Position numbers and translations under genes: made by a program. A stretch of 64,000 nt of DNA, taken from positions 32,393,598 to 32,457,597 of the forward strand of contig OY855903.1 in NCBI GenBank assembly GCA_963693305.1, given 5' to 3'. Shown piece after piece: positions 1-10,499 of the stretch (the stretch's first letter is position 1; each line of letters opens with the position of its first letter). The DNA is from Meandrina meandrites (Eukaryota; Cnidaria; Anthozoa; Scleractinia; Meandrinidae). Under the pieces are notes generated by a model that saw nothing but the letters and a program-made list of their open reading frames with translations, was not told where the DNA came from and did not search any database.

Positions 1-2880
1 TCATCCTCTTGTTACCTATCTATGAACCCTTTGATCTCTCAGTTCATCTGTTTATGGAGCTATTTATTACATGTATTTCCTCTAACTATCCAAAAAACAA
101 ATAGGGAAGTAACAAAACACATCCCACAGCCTGGTCAGGGCCACACACATTTGAACAAAAACCCATATCACCCATGCGGTGGTGACAATGGCAGCTGTTT
201 TTGCCTTCCTAGGCCTCATCAGTGGCTTCCATTTACTTTGGGTTTTTCTATTTTCTGTCTGTCAATGGTTGTTTTATGTTTCACAAGTCACAAAACACAT
301 CTCATGGTCTTTCCAGGACCTCATGCATGCGCACAACCCATCACCTGGGCAGTGGCAGCCATCGACAGCTGTTTCAGTGTTTTAAGACCTTTTAGCCTTG
401 TTAGACCGTATCTGAATAGTATAACCTTGAGGTGGCAAGGGAGACCTGATAGTCCCGTGCACATGCCCTTCACTGCCTTTACTCTGTCAGTCTATCAGTC
501 GATCGTTGAATCTTTGGGTGTTGGTATTCAAAAAGTGCTATCCTTTTATAAGTCCAAATACGAGGATAACTTGTAGCGGCCATTGAGAATTCAAATCATT
601 GAAAAAGATTGTTGAGAAACCAACTTCAAATAGGATTTCCTTTACTCAACAATCCGGGGTCTTGGCTTTCTTCAGGAGTGTTAAATGTAAGTGTAATTAG
701 TGTCAACGGCACAATTCTTTAATGTAAAATAAATACAAAATTTCAGTCATCATTAGTTAAAATGGCTATGTGTGGCTTCACACTTACTAACACAGGACTT
801 GAAAACTATGGTGAAACATGGAGTAAGAATTTAAGAAGATAAATATTTATAAATTAAAATATTTGAATAAAATAAAAAATATAATTCAGTAGAATAAAAG
901 AATATTTCAGTTTTCTTTTTTTTTTATAAAAGAACAAAAGTAGGAACATAAATATATAAAAAAATTTATAGAGTATATAGTAAATTATACGAGAATTACA
1001 AAAAAATTAGTCAGACTAAATTGTTTATGTGCGGCTTCAGTCTGATAATCCAATACTTTTTCCGTGTCAATCTAGTAATCTTATTGTTTGTTCTCACTAT
1101 TTCTATAATTGTCAGTTTCACGTTGTCCCCAGCAACTTTAGGTTAAGCTTTATGTTTTCAAGATATTTTCCACTGTGGTTGACAGTTGGTATGATCTTAA
1201 CTTGAAAGAACTGACAAGGAAAGCATGTTACATAAGTTCAAGATGTCACATAGTGATAATATTCTGTGTTAATATGAGCTGTTCAGTGTTATCTTACTCA
1301 TATTTTCTTGTCCTTGCATTAATTACAGTTCTTTTTATAATTGTCATGTCTGCATACATGTACCATTTCTAACCTTTCCCTCCATGGAATTACGTTTGAG
1401 GTTCTCAATATTACATTATTGAGGATATTTTAGTATCTAGTTCAAAGACAACAACAACAAAGAAAGAACGAATGATTAAGTGCTTTAATGAGTAGATGAC
1501 TTGTGACTGACAGTGGATTCCTCAGTAGAAAACATGGCTGACAGTCATGGTAATGAAGTAATGCTGAAATGAAAGTTGTTTCTTGAAACTGTGCATGGAA
1601 TTTAATTATGAGTCGTTCCCTTATTTGGCCATGGTACAATTTGTTTTCTGACTGACAAATTAAAACAACTAATTGTTTCTCCCTTTTTCGTCTCAAACAT
1701 AGTTTTAATTATGGATGCACCTTTGCATTATGTATTAAGCTTTGCACACTAAGCACAATCATCTGCTATATAATTTTTTTAGCCACTTGTTTATGCAGTC
1801 ATTCATACATGTAATTGGAGATTAAAATCTGACCAACACTGGACAATATCCTCACTGAATTATGAAAGTTCCAGTTTATGAGATAAAGATGAAAAGATAG
1901 AATTAAAAAATAGCACAATATTTAATCATCTTCATACTTGCCCCAGTTCTCAACATCTTTTAGCACTATGCAATTTTCTGTGCTGTCTGAACACAAAGAG
2001 CCATTGTAATGACACCAAAGAATTTTACCTCAACACAGTGAGGGACAATACCAGCATAATTGACAGGGACAGTAACTGAAATTTACCTTTATTTAAGGAA
2101 GCTTTTCACATAAAAACATTGTCATTGGCCTGATGATGGTTTGAAAGTAACAAAAATTTTGCCTTTGAGTTGAGGTAACTGCAATAACTCTGGTGAATAT
2201 CACCATAAAGTTGTCCTTATTTGGATTAACGTTTGATGACAATGGCAATGGTAATGCCAAAGGAAATGGTAATGGCAATGGTATTAATTACTGGCCCTCC
2301 TAAAACCCTTTTGTTCTCTCTCTGCATTATGTCAACGACTTCATTCTGAGAAAGTAAACATACTTAGTGTAGTAGTCAAAGTTTCTGAGGAAAATGGAGG
2401 CATTCCTTTTTGTTAGCAGGGGAATTACCAGGGGTAGTCCTAAACAATATTGTAGTGGACTGACTGCACTGCAATATTTTTAATATTGCAGCCTCCTTGC
2501 AGCAATATTATAGTTAGCTATTTCATATAACTGTTACTTTCAACACACAAATTTTTGCAAATTCTTGAATTCCATCAGTAAATCGTAAATCAACACTTTA
2601 CGAAATGTCTCTAATGTAAATAATAGACTGCAACAGAATTACCATTCCAAGGGGCACACTAGAAAGCCCAAGCATTTTAAATTTTATTTCTAAATTTTAA
2701 TTGGTGCTGACCTTGCAATGAAAAACTCTCTTACTTATAGGAAATAACAATATTTTAGTTCTATAAAACTCTAAAATATGGTTGTACATGTGGCTGACCT
2801 TTAAAATGCTCAAACTAAATTTCCTTCCTCAGAATAAAATGACTTAAATAATAAATTTAAAAAGTTTTTAAAACTTGTGA
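1..2880. other. No gene recognised
   Basis: No reading frame here resembles a known protein, and the open frames are short. Three pieces of minor structure are visible. A diverged direct duplication lies around 95-250 and 275-395, sharing ACAAAACACATC, GGCAGTGG-like and GCAGCTGTTT-like blocks. The stretch 840-1010 is extremely A+T rich. At about 2235-2283 there is a short imperfect repeat of AATGGTAATGGC type. Confidence 0.5.
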
Positions 2881-3535
2881 CAGTCTCTAAGGGATACAAT
2901 TGGTGGCAAATATGCTTTAGGGAAAGGCTGGCGCTCATTAACAGCTTCGGTGTTCACAGTGGAATGCAGAGATTCCCAAAATAAGCGTTTGTTTCAGTTG
3001 TCCACGTTGCGTTCCAGTATTTCCACATAGTTTGGATGAATGTCATGTCCAGTGGTCCCTCCACATGCTAGTTTACTGCAGACCCATTATTGCCTTGATT
3101 GCCAGGTTTGGTGCTCTGCCCCTTGGGAGTTCCAGTATCGCTTACTTTCACCAATGTATACAAAAGGACACGATTTGCATTCCACTTTGTATACGATGCC
3201 AGTAGCTTGGTTCTCGTGCAGCCACTCCTTAGGTTTTCTGAACACATCACCAAGTTTTTTTACCAGTCAGAAATAAAGTGGTTTTAACATTTCCTTGACC
3301 AAGAATGCGTCAAACTCTTTTGGAAACGCCTTTGATATACGAGATTGAGGTGAAAGCTGTTGTCCCTTCTGATATTTCTGATCATGCATCTTTCTCCCTC
3401 TCCTCGTATGCCTTCTCAATGAATTTTACTGGATACCCATTGGCTTTCAAGGCACTGACCACACACTGTTTTTCGTTGAGCCATTGCTTTGTGCTCAATG
3501 GTAGGCACTTGTCTCGGGCCATTAGCGTTTTGACA
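2880..3535 (-). pseudogene. Penelope-like element relic: RT C-terminus plus GIY-YIG endonuclease
   Basis: Read on the minus strand in several shifted frames, this segment first shows the end of a Penelope-type reverse transcriptase, including ALKANGYP near 3430-3450. It then shows a GIY-YIG nuclease domain: GIVYKVECKSC followed by VYIGE at about 3145-3220. The usual C-terminal tail NERQPFPKAY follows at about 2910-2945. Penelope-like elements encode an RT followed by a GIY-YIG endonuclease that nicks the target, so the order is right. Frameshifts and stops (for example near 3095) show that it is dead. The 5' part of the RT is absent, because a tyrosine recombinase relic abuts directly upstream. 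The domain assignment is from motif reading and not from a database search. Confidence 0.6.
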
Positions 3536-4335
3536 ATTGCTTGTTTTCTGGCACACCACCTTCATACAATCGTAGGGCACAACTTCACCAAAGTTAATGA
3601 TTTGTAAAATTCCCCTCAAATCCTGCTTTTTCCATGATGGTCTTTACTACGTTTCATAAACTTTCACTTCCCATTTATTGTAAAACCATACATGGCCTTT
3701 TGGCTTGGGTAAAGCCTGCGTTGTCATTGTTTACTATTGGCATGCATGTGAGACAAGTATTTTTTATACAACTCGACTGGGCAACGCTCTACATTGTTTG
3801 AATTCTTATATGGCCAAACAATCTTCCTTTTGACAAGTAAATGGCACAATCCACCATTATTAGTTTTACTAACATCCTCCATTTACTTTAAGAACTCATG
3901 ACCTGATTTGTAAAGATAACTTTGAGTTGTTAAACCTCAACTTCCTGTGTTCCTGCCCAGTCCTAAGAGCAAACTGCATACCAAAACCCAGACTAAAGTA
4001 ACAGTAAAGCAGACTAGTAACTCCCCTTTCGAGCTGCCTAAAAACCCATTTCTTGGAAATAAAATTAGCCCAGTTGACAACTATACCTATTCCTTGTGCA
4101 GCCTTTTCTTTCATTCGAAAATTCAAATCAGAATTTAAACTTCTAAATGTACAAACACTTCTGTCAATCAAAGTTACATTTTGCTTACGTTTCACTCGTA
4201 AAAAAGTTTAAATGCTACCTAACATTTCGTACAAAGTCTTTCCTGGATACTCTTCTCCGTCTTCTCTTCTTGCTTCAAATATAAATCGGGCCAAGGCAAA
4301 ATCCACCAATGTCTGCTCGTGAGACATTTCATCTA
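3536..4335 (-). pseudogene. Crypton-like (DUF3504-type) tyrosine recombinase relic
   Basis: Minus-strand frames spell the landmarks of the Crypton-derived recombinase family in order. EEYPGKTLYEML lies at about 4212-4250. MKEKAAQGIGIV follows near 4080-4115. The characteristic FALRTGQEHRKLR lies near 3930-3970, then RCPVELYKKYLSH near 3755-3795, and finally LRLYEGGVPE near 3555-3590, which corresponds to the end of the catalytic H-x-x-R box. These enzymes excise and integrate DNA by tyrosine-recombinase chemistry. Stops and at least two frameshifts interrupt the frame, and the terminal catalytic part is missing where the Penelope-like relic begins. It could equally be a decayed copy of a host gene domesticated from Crypton. 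Confidence 0.6.
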
Positions 4336-6357
4336 GGTTCTCCTTTATCAGCAGCTTCCCACTGTAACTTACTTTAAGTATTGCCTCATTTCTCTTATCT
4401 TTTCACTGATCAAAGATTTTCAGCACCCATGCCCATTTTTGATGACTTGCGTCTGATACCCAACTTTCTTCAAACTTCTGGTACTGATCAATGGACGTAA
4501 TTGATTTTCTTAATCTTTGCTCCTCTGAAGTATAAAAATACAAGAAAACTGTCTACAAGTGGTTTCGAAAAACCGTAATAAAGCAAAGTTAAATTTCATC
4601 CATGTATGTATTCAGTCCAATTACCTTCAACAACAGCAGCATTCACTGACCTAGCTCTGCGTTACAAACAAAGCAGATCCGTCTTCTGAAGAATCCTCCA
4701 TGAAGCTCAGTACACGTAACTCAGTGAAAGCCAAGCTATGCCTTCTTACACTAACAACTCAGAATGACTATTTAAATAGAGCTATATACTATACAAATGG
4801 ACACTTTGTCATTTGCACGAAATTCAATAACACCATTCACACAAATACATGAAATAGGAAAATTCCTCTGACAGATAAAAAAGTTAAATGACCTTTATTA
4901 GAGTGGTTTTACTCAACCCGTGAAATAGCAACTAAACTTTGGGATTACATTACACACTAATTGCATTGTTTTCTTTTGCTTAGTTTTTACTATTGTGCAC
5001 TAATTGTTACCTGTTGTTTCATGGGTTAAGTAAAAGCACTCTACCATGACTGAATTGGGGAATGGAAAGCATTATGCAACTTCTAGCACTGCTACACAAT
5101 ATATATCTATAAATACAATAAATATTTATATAGCGCCTATCCAGTCTTGCTCTAGGCACTTTACAATAGTGTTAAAAATTTATTGCAAACACTACTAGAA
5201 GTAAATATAAAAAAATCAGTAAAAACTTGCTAAAAATGAGCTCTATATAGTTAAGTGCAATTAAAGATAAAAATCATTGAAAATAATATGTTCTTTTAGA
5301 AATTTAAGTTTTGAGTTGAGAAATCATCGCATGAACAGATAAAAAACAGGCAATCACTTTTTGACTATATATGGGCATCATGACAATTTGGTGAATAATG
5401 TACAGTATATTCATGTATGGTATGCAATACTTAGCTCTTATTAACCAAGCAGGAGGTCTGTATGGGAAAATCTTGTCCAAGGTAGTGAGTACAGACCTCA
5501 CTGCATTCGGTCTGTACTCACAACTGAGGTCAACATTCTCCCAAATAGACCAACTAAGCTTAGTCAATAAGATGTTTATTATATTGCCAAAGTAGAAAAC
5601 ATTTTAGTTTAAAAATGGCTTCGGTGTGACCACCTAGAAGGTCTGAATGGCAATCACGGAAAATTTTGAACAAGAGAAGGCTGCTACAAAACATTTTTAA
5701 TTTCTCTAGCCTCTTTTATCGAGTTATAGAATATTTTTACAGGTATTTTAGTTCCTTTTAACCTCAAACCTTGCAATTACTTCGCAAATTCGCCTCTAGC
5801 TGATATGTGATTTTGTGTCTGTAGACTGAACGAAAATTTGTCAAGTTTGCCCGTTCTTTTTATCTTCTTTTGCGTCGAACTTTTTGGTTCTTTCATTTAC
5901 TGTTTTTTAGCAAAAAGAAGTCAATGCTTTTGCATCCTTTGTTTGCAAATTTCGCAACGTAAGTGCAACCGGTCTAGATTCTGGTCTAGATGGGATGGTC
6001 AATATATATTTTAGCCTATCAAATTTGCGAATTTGGCAGTTCCCAGTCTTTGTGAGACCAGGCCATATAATGAATGCATATAATACATCTATGGATGTAT
6101 TGATTTCAGATTTTGTGCAAATTAAAATGACATTTGTATAAACAAAATAATATGCTTTAACAGATTTTAATTGAGATCCTTACAACCCAAAACAAATTTG
6201 CACAAACATAAATTGTTAAACACAGTGCAATAATGAAAACAGTAAGCCGGGCACCAAGTACTGTGCAAAAAAACAACAGGTAAAATTCTTGTGAACAATT
6301 ATTCACAATCGGATTTGTTGAGTAGTAGCACTGTGTCTTTAAACCAACCATATATCA
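4336..6357. other. No gene recognised; interspersed repeat tail near 5105
   Basis: I see no convincing protein. The stretch 5105-5175 contains TTATATAGCGCCT followed by a loop and AGGCACTTTACAAT. This short hairpin resembles sequences found at the ends of many invertebrate interspersed repeats, so it is probably an old repeat fragment. Confidence 0.35.
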
Positions 6358-6836
6358 TGTATTAGTAGAATTCGACTAGTACACTAATGCAAATGCTGCA
6401 ATGTGATTGGCTGAGCTATTGAACACTATCAGCTATTAGTGTGCAGTTGCCGAAGGTCGTCCACAAAATACGACGTTTTTATCGTTTTTCTGAAGTTTTG
6501 GAAGGAAGTTTAGATGTAAATGGATAAAAAAATTCCCCGAGAAGACTAAAAGAAGGACATTAGCGGCTTCTTGACTTTAAAAGCTTGAAATTATTGAAAA
6601 ACGGGTGCACACGCGTAAACAACTGCAAATTTACCAAGGACAATTCAATGCGTGCGATTTTGTCAAAGCGTTTAATAGTTTGATAATGCGTAGAAAAATA
6701 ATTAGAAACCATTATTTGCGTTTATTCCAGTTAGAATTCTACTAAAACAATTAGATTATTTGCTCTCAATTTCTATGAGGTGCGGCCTCATCAACTATCA
6801 CCTCATAGAAATCTCGAGCTCATAATTTAATTGTTA
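6358..6836. mobile_element. MITE-like element with terminal hairpin
   Basis: The segment starts with TTAGTAGAATTCGACTAG and is matched in inverted orientation by GTTAGAATTCTACTAAAA at about 6730-6747. Immediately to the right, 6746-6835 forms a long imperfect palindrome. AACAATTAGATTA and TTTCTATGAGGTG on the left arm pair with CACCTCATAGAAA and AATTTAATTGTT on the right arm. No protein is encoded. This looks like a non-autonomous DNA element or a composite of two such elements. Target duplications could not be defined. Confidence 0.45.
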
Positions 6837-8167
6837 AATATTGCTGGTGAAGAAATTTGGGTATAAATGTTATTTTTGAAATGAACATTTGACCCAATGT
6901 TTTGTAGCAGTACAGCTACATAGCAATGGAACTTGAAGGTACTGGTAAACAGTGTTACTTCAGGATTCGATATTTTTTTTAGATGAGGCAATTTGACTCC
7001 TGCTAGACAAGTTTTTGAGCCATTTTTAAAATTTGGAGTCAGTGGAGATGCAGAAATTTTTTTGTATTCGCACCATTTTGACAAGAGTAAGCTGCTGAAA
7101 GTTTTAGTTTTGGTGTATATGTGTCAAATTAGTACAGAAAGTGGCTTCTTGACAAATTTTGAGAACCTTTTAAAATTGTGTAGGTTTGAGTGCAATCCAT
7201 CTGAAGCAGCTCTAGCCATACAAAAAATGTATGTGATGTTCAGCTCCCTTTGGGCTGGTGATTTATTTCAAGCTGTTTTACTGTCCTGACAATCCACAAT
7301 TTCTACAGCGACCTGCATATCATCATCATCATCGTCGTCGTCATTGTTTATCTTTATTTATGCCCTTTCCCTTTACCCTAAAAGAACACACCCCAGCGAT
7401 GCCTTGGCCAAGCTCTGATAACTGGGCTGCTATAAAAAGCATCAAATGATTGGGCTAATATGGTTATGGCCAAAGCCCCATAGCCACCTTTACGTGAGAG
7501 GCAACAAGGTGGGACAGCTGTCCATCTCAACTTAACCCCCCTGCAAGAATGTAATGACAGTATACAACTTGCTCATGCTAACCTTAATTAACCTTGAAGT
7601 AGCAAAGTAGCCTATAGAAGCAGCTACCCATGCTAACTGCAAGCCATAGGCATTTCATGGAATTAACTACTGGACCTTTAGGAAACAAGGCTACAATCTT
7701 TGACAAAAATAGTTGACACATCCACTTCGCAAACAAGTTTTTAGTGCATTTTGATTCATTGTTTTTAGTTTGTTTTTCTTTGCCTCAAAATACCCCCCCT
7801 TCCCCCACCCAATGTTGTAAGATTTTGCAGCGAAAATTTCTAGAAACAAAATGCAACATTGATAGGGGGGAGGGGTTTGCTATATAGCAGAGAGGAGGCC
7901 AAAACAGGGAGTATAGCCAAAAAATGAGGTTAAAAATGACAATGTGTCAAGACTTTTGAAAAAGATTGTCTGAGGCAAGAAATGTGAAATATCTAGTAAG
8001 CAACATAAAATTGAGAAGGGCTTATAACAAAATTATTTATCTCATTATAATTTTTCAATCATGCACATTTCGCTCAGGTCTTTTTAATGACGTCAAAATT
8101 AGGAGTGTTTATCTAAATTTCTGATAACTTCACAATAATGTTATCACATTGAATGAAGTGAACTAAA
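6837..8167. other. No gene recognised
   Basis: Only short open frames with no familiar motif are present. The 31-base string beginning ACAATCTTTGACAAAAATAG at about 7691 recurs near 15284, so part of this stretch is an interspersed repeat. The region 7790-7880 contains runs of C and of G. Confidence 0.4.
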
Positions 8168-8910
8168 ATGGTCTTCACGGGTAAAATTAGCGAAGAAAAT
8201 TGTGCGTTTGTCCGCTTTGCACTGAAATGCAAAGGTATGACACAGAAGAAAATTATGAATGAGTTAAACATTTCTCACTCATCTGTTTATCGAATTTTAA
8301 GAAGTTTGAAAATGGGAAATAAGCAGCAAGTCACGGACAGCAAAACATCAATGTGACGACCCAGGAAATTGAGTGCTCATGTCCAACGCCTAATTCTTCG
8401 CCAACTGAAGTATTTAAGGAAACATGAAGGGAATTTTACTGTCAACCGCATAATGGATCCGGCAGACCAAGCGTGTAAAGGAGTTATTCTATGCGACCAA
8501 TTGGAGACATTAAATGGAGATTATATGAAAGGCCTGGTTGAAAGGGAATTTGGGCGCATGTTTTGAGATTCAAACAACAGTAACGTTAAGATCGTCATTG
8601 AGGACGGGAACCCAAGTCAAAATGCTGCGCAAGCACGGGCCGCCTGGAGGAGAATTGGGGCAAAACTTACTGCCATTCCACCTCGTAGTCCCGACATTAA
8701 TCCCATTGAAAACATTTTTAACATCGTAAAAGTAATTTTGCGAGAAGATGCACTTAGAAGAAACATGACGTACAAAACATTTGAAGATCTCTCTACGTGT
8801 GGCTAACACTATTAAAATGATAGATAAAAACTTAATAGACAACACAATGTCGTCACTGAACAAGAGAATTGATTTAATAATTGAGAAGAAAGGTTTACGT
8901 ACCAAACATT
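8168..8910 (+). pseudogene. Tc1/mariner-type transposase relic, internally deleted
   Basis: The first frame (8168-8353) contains a helix-turn-helix with NELNISHSSVYRIL, the DNA-binding head of Tc1-like transposases, which binds the element's inverted repeats. A stop at 8354 is followed by RPRKLSAHVQRL-like sequence in the same area. The catalytic end is visible in another frame at about 8600-8790: EDGNPSQNAAQARAAW, then IPPRSPDINPIEN, which contains the conserved D and E of the DDE/D triad. The central catalytic region is missing between about 8470 and 8590. At about 250 codons in broken frames it is shorter than the usual 340 or so residues. It is inactive. Confidence 0.7.
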
Positions 8911-9376
8911 GAAATATATTTCATATATATTTAAGTAGCTATGGCTTAACAACTACAAGCTGTGACAGTTGTAACGCAATTCCATAAAGGGTGACAAGTA
9001 GGTGTGACATCTCAAATTTTTGTTGGTTCGTGTCATATTTACAGCGAGATTGTTTTCACTTATTCTCACAAAGTTTGCATATCAAAATCCTATATAACAT
9101 ATAAATTGTGTTACCTTTCTCATTTTGTAAAATAGACAGTAAGAAAGTGTGGAAAATGTGGTCTGAAACTTCAATTTACATGATTAATTAGTATTTAGCA
9201 TGGATTGTTTATTAGTAGTTTATTAGTATTAATTTTTATTATAATTTTAAATAATAGTATATTACCTGATGATTTTTAACCGTGTATAAAGAGATGTTAA
9301 ATAAATAAAATAAAATAAATAATAAATTAACCATGTCTACCCATGATTAACCACAAGTAAACAAAGAACACTCCTA
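8911..9376. other. No gene recognised
   Basis: A+T-rich stretch ending in an AAATAAA-rich run at 9300-9330. Nothing else was recognised. Confidence 0.4.
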
Positions 9377-10027
9377 TTACCTCATAATTTCGCCCTGGTT
9401 AATCGTGGTTGTGGATATGCTGCTGTCCTTTTTTTCCCCGAGAACCAATGTTGTCAAACATTTTCCACAAGGTGGAATGTCTTTCTGTTCCTCTTCGGGA
9501 ATTTGGGAGTGAAATCGGAAAACCTTACAACGGACAGACATCATCTCTGTTTCCTTCTCATCAAGCATGCCGTTTTTAACAAACACAATCGGGTTTTTTC
9601 CGGTGGCAAATATTGGAGTGTCCCTGTTGGAAACAATGTCCTTGGCATAATGTGATTTGGTTGCTGGAGAGTGCACTAGTTGTCCCTCTAGAAGTAACAA
9701 AAAAATCATGCCACTGTATTATGGAAGGTGACCATCTGAAATCATTCAAAAAAATTATCTCCGCCTTCTCTGCGCCAACCCATGCAAAACTCGTCGATGT
9801 AGGATTTGAAAATGAACTGTATATTACTTTTAATGGGTTCAGTAGAAATGTTTTTCCACATTTAGCCACGCCAATTATTAATATATAATAGTCCCCTTCT
9901 GTAATAGTTTATTAACGCTTCGGCACAAGTATTTCTCATCTATGCCATTTCGCTGTAAAACCTCACGTGTGCAAGTTAACCACTGCCCATTACAATTATC
10001 CACGCACTCGCCTTGCCTTGCATCGCT
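9377..10027 (-). pseudogene. SF3 helicase part of a Rep-like HUH/SF3 gene (3' half)
   Basis: The minus strand from 10027 downwards reads ECVDNCNGQWLTCTREVLQ, then a P-loop GVAKCGKTFLL near 9846-9880. Next comes FAWVGAEKAEIIFLNDF (Walker-B-like, near 9745-9795), LLLEGQLVH, DTPIFAT (sensor-like) and ETEMMSVRCKVF. The order and spacing match a superfamily 3 helicase of replication-initiator proteins. A frameshift lies in an A-run near 9695-9705 and two stops lie just before the P-loop (about 9886-9895), so this copy is dead. Its 5' half, with the HUH nuclease, is at 14275-15074; the two halves are separated by two inserted transposons. The assignment is by motif, and the exact family (parvovirus-like, CRESS-like or transposon Rep) is not settled. 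Confidence 0.6.
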
Positions 10028-10032
10028 TAGTA
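10028..10032. repeat. TAGTA duplication, copy 1
   Basis: TAGTA immediately precedes the TCCTATTCCGC left end of the first inserted element. Identical copies are at 10495-10499 and 14270-14274. Confidence 0.65.
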
Positions 10033-10494
10033 TCCTATTCCGCACTGCAACAATCATCGCATCGCATTATAAGATTGGGGAGAAAATTCGGCGACCCGAC
10101 AAGAGTCGCAGTGCAAAACCAGTAAATTATGGGTGGGTGGGTGGGTGAAATTGTACCATTATATTACCGTCAAGCGGAATGAAAACCCGTAACAGATCCC
10201 AACAACCCGAATAGTTATGCAGCTCTCGTAAGCTTGTAATCCTACTGGTCCTCTAGTATAGCAGCTGCTATTGTTTTGGGGGCTAGGGGCATTGTTCTTG
10301 TTGTTTGTTCTATTGTTCTCTCAGCCACTCATGTGAGACCTTACGAGAGCTGCATGCCCAACAATATTCAACAAACAACCAGCTGACTACTAATTGCACT
10401 TGGTATGTTCCCTCTGGCGTTGCACTTGAACACTGTCAATTTATTCATGATTTGTTGTTCTTATATGCGATGTCGATAATTTATGCAGTGCGAA
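10033..10494. mobile_element. Short non-autonomous transposon, unit A
   Basis: This 462-bp unit begins TCCTATTCCGCACTGC and ends GCAGTGCGAA, giving imperfect inverted termini that extend inward through CGCATCGCATTATAAG versus CTTATATGCGATGTCG. Its first 60 or so bases are repeated at 10500-10560 and its last 95 or so at 14178-14269, so it has the same ends as the larger unit B. It contains an inner inverted repeat (TGCAGCTCTCGTAAG near 10216 and CTTACGAGAGCTGCA near 10339) and a GGGT run near 10133. No protein is encoded. Confidence 0.6.
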
Positions 10495-10499
10495 TAGTA
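10495..10499. repeat. TAGTA duplication, copy 2 (between units A and B)
   Basis: TAGTA sits between the right end of unit A and the left end of unit B. This fits two insertions of related elements into the same target sequence. Confidence 0.6.

Noticed and set aside
22..576. 184-codon open frame at the left edge
   Set aside because: No domain; the composition follows a diverged local DNA duplication and a second overlapping frame is open too.
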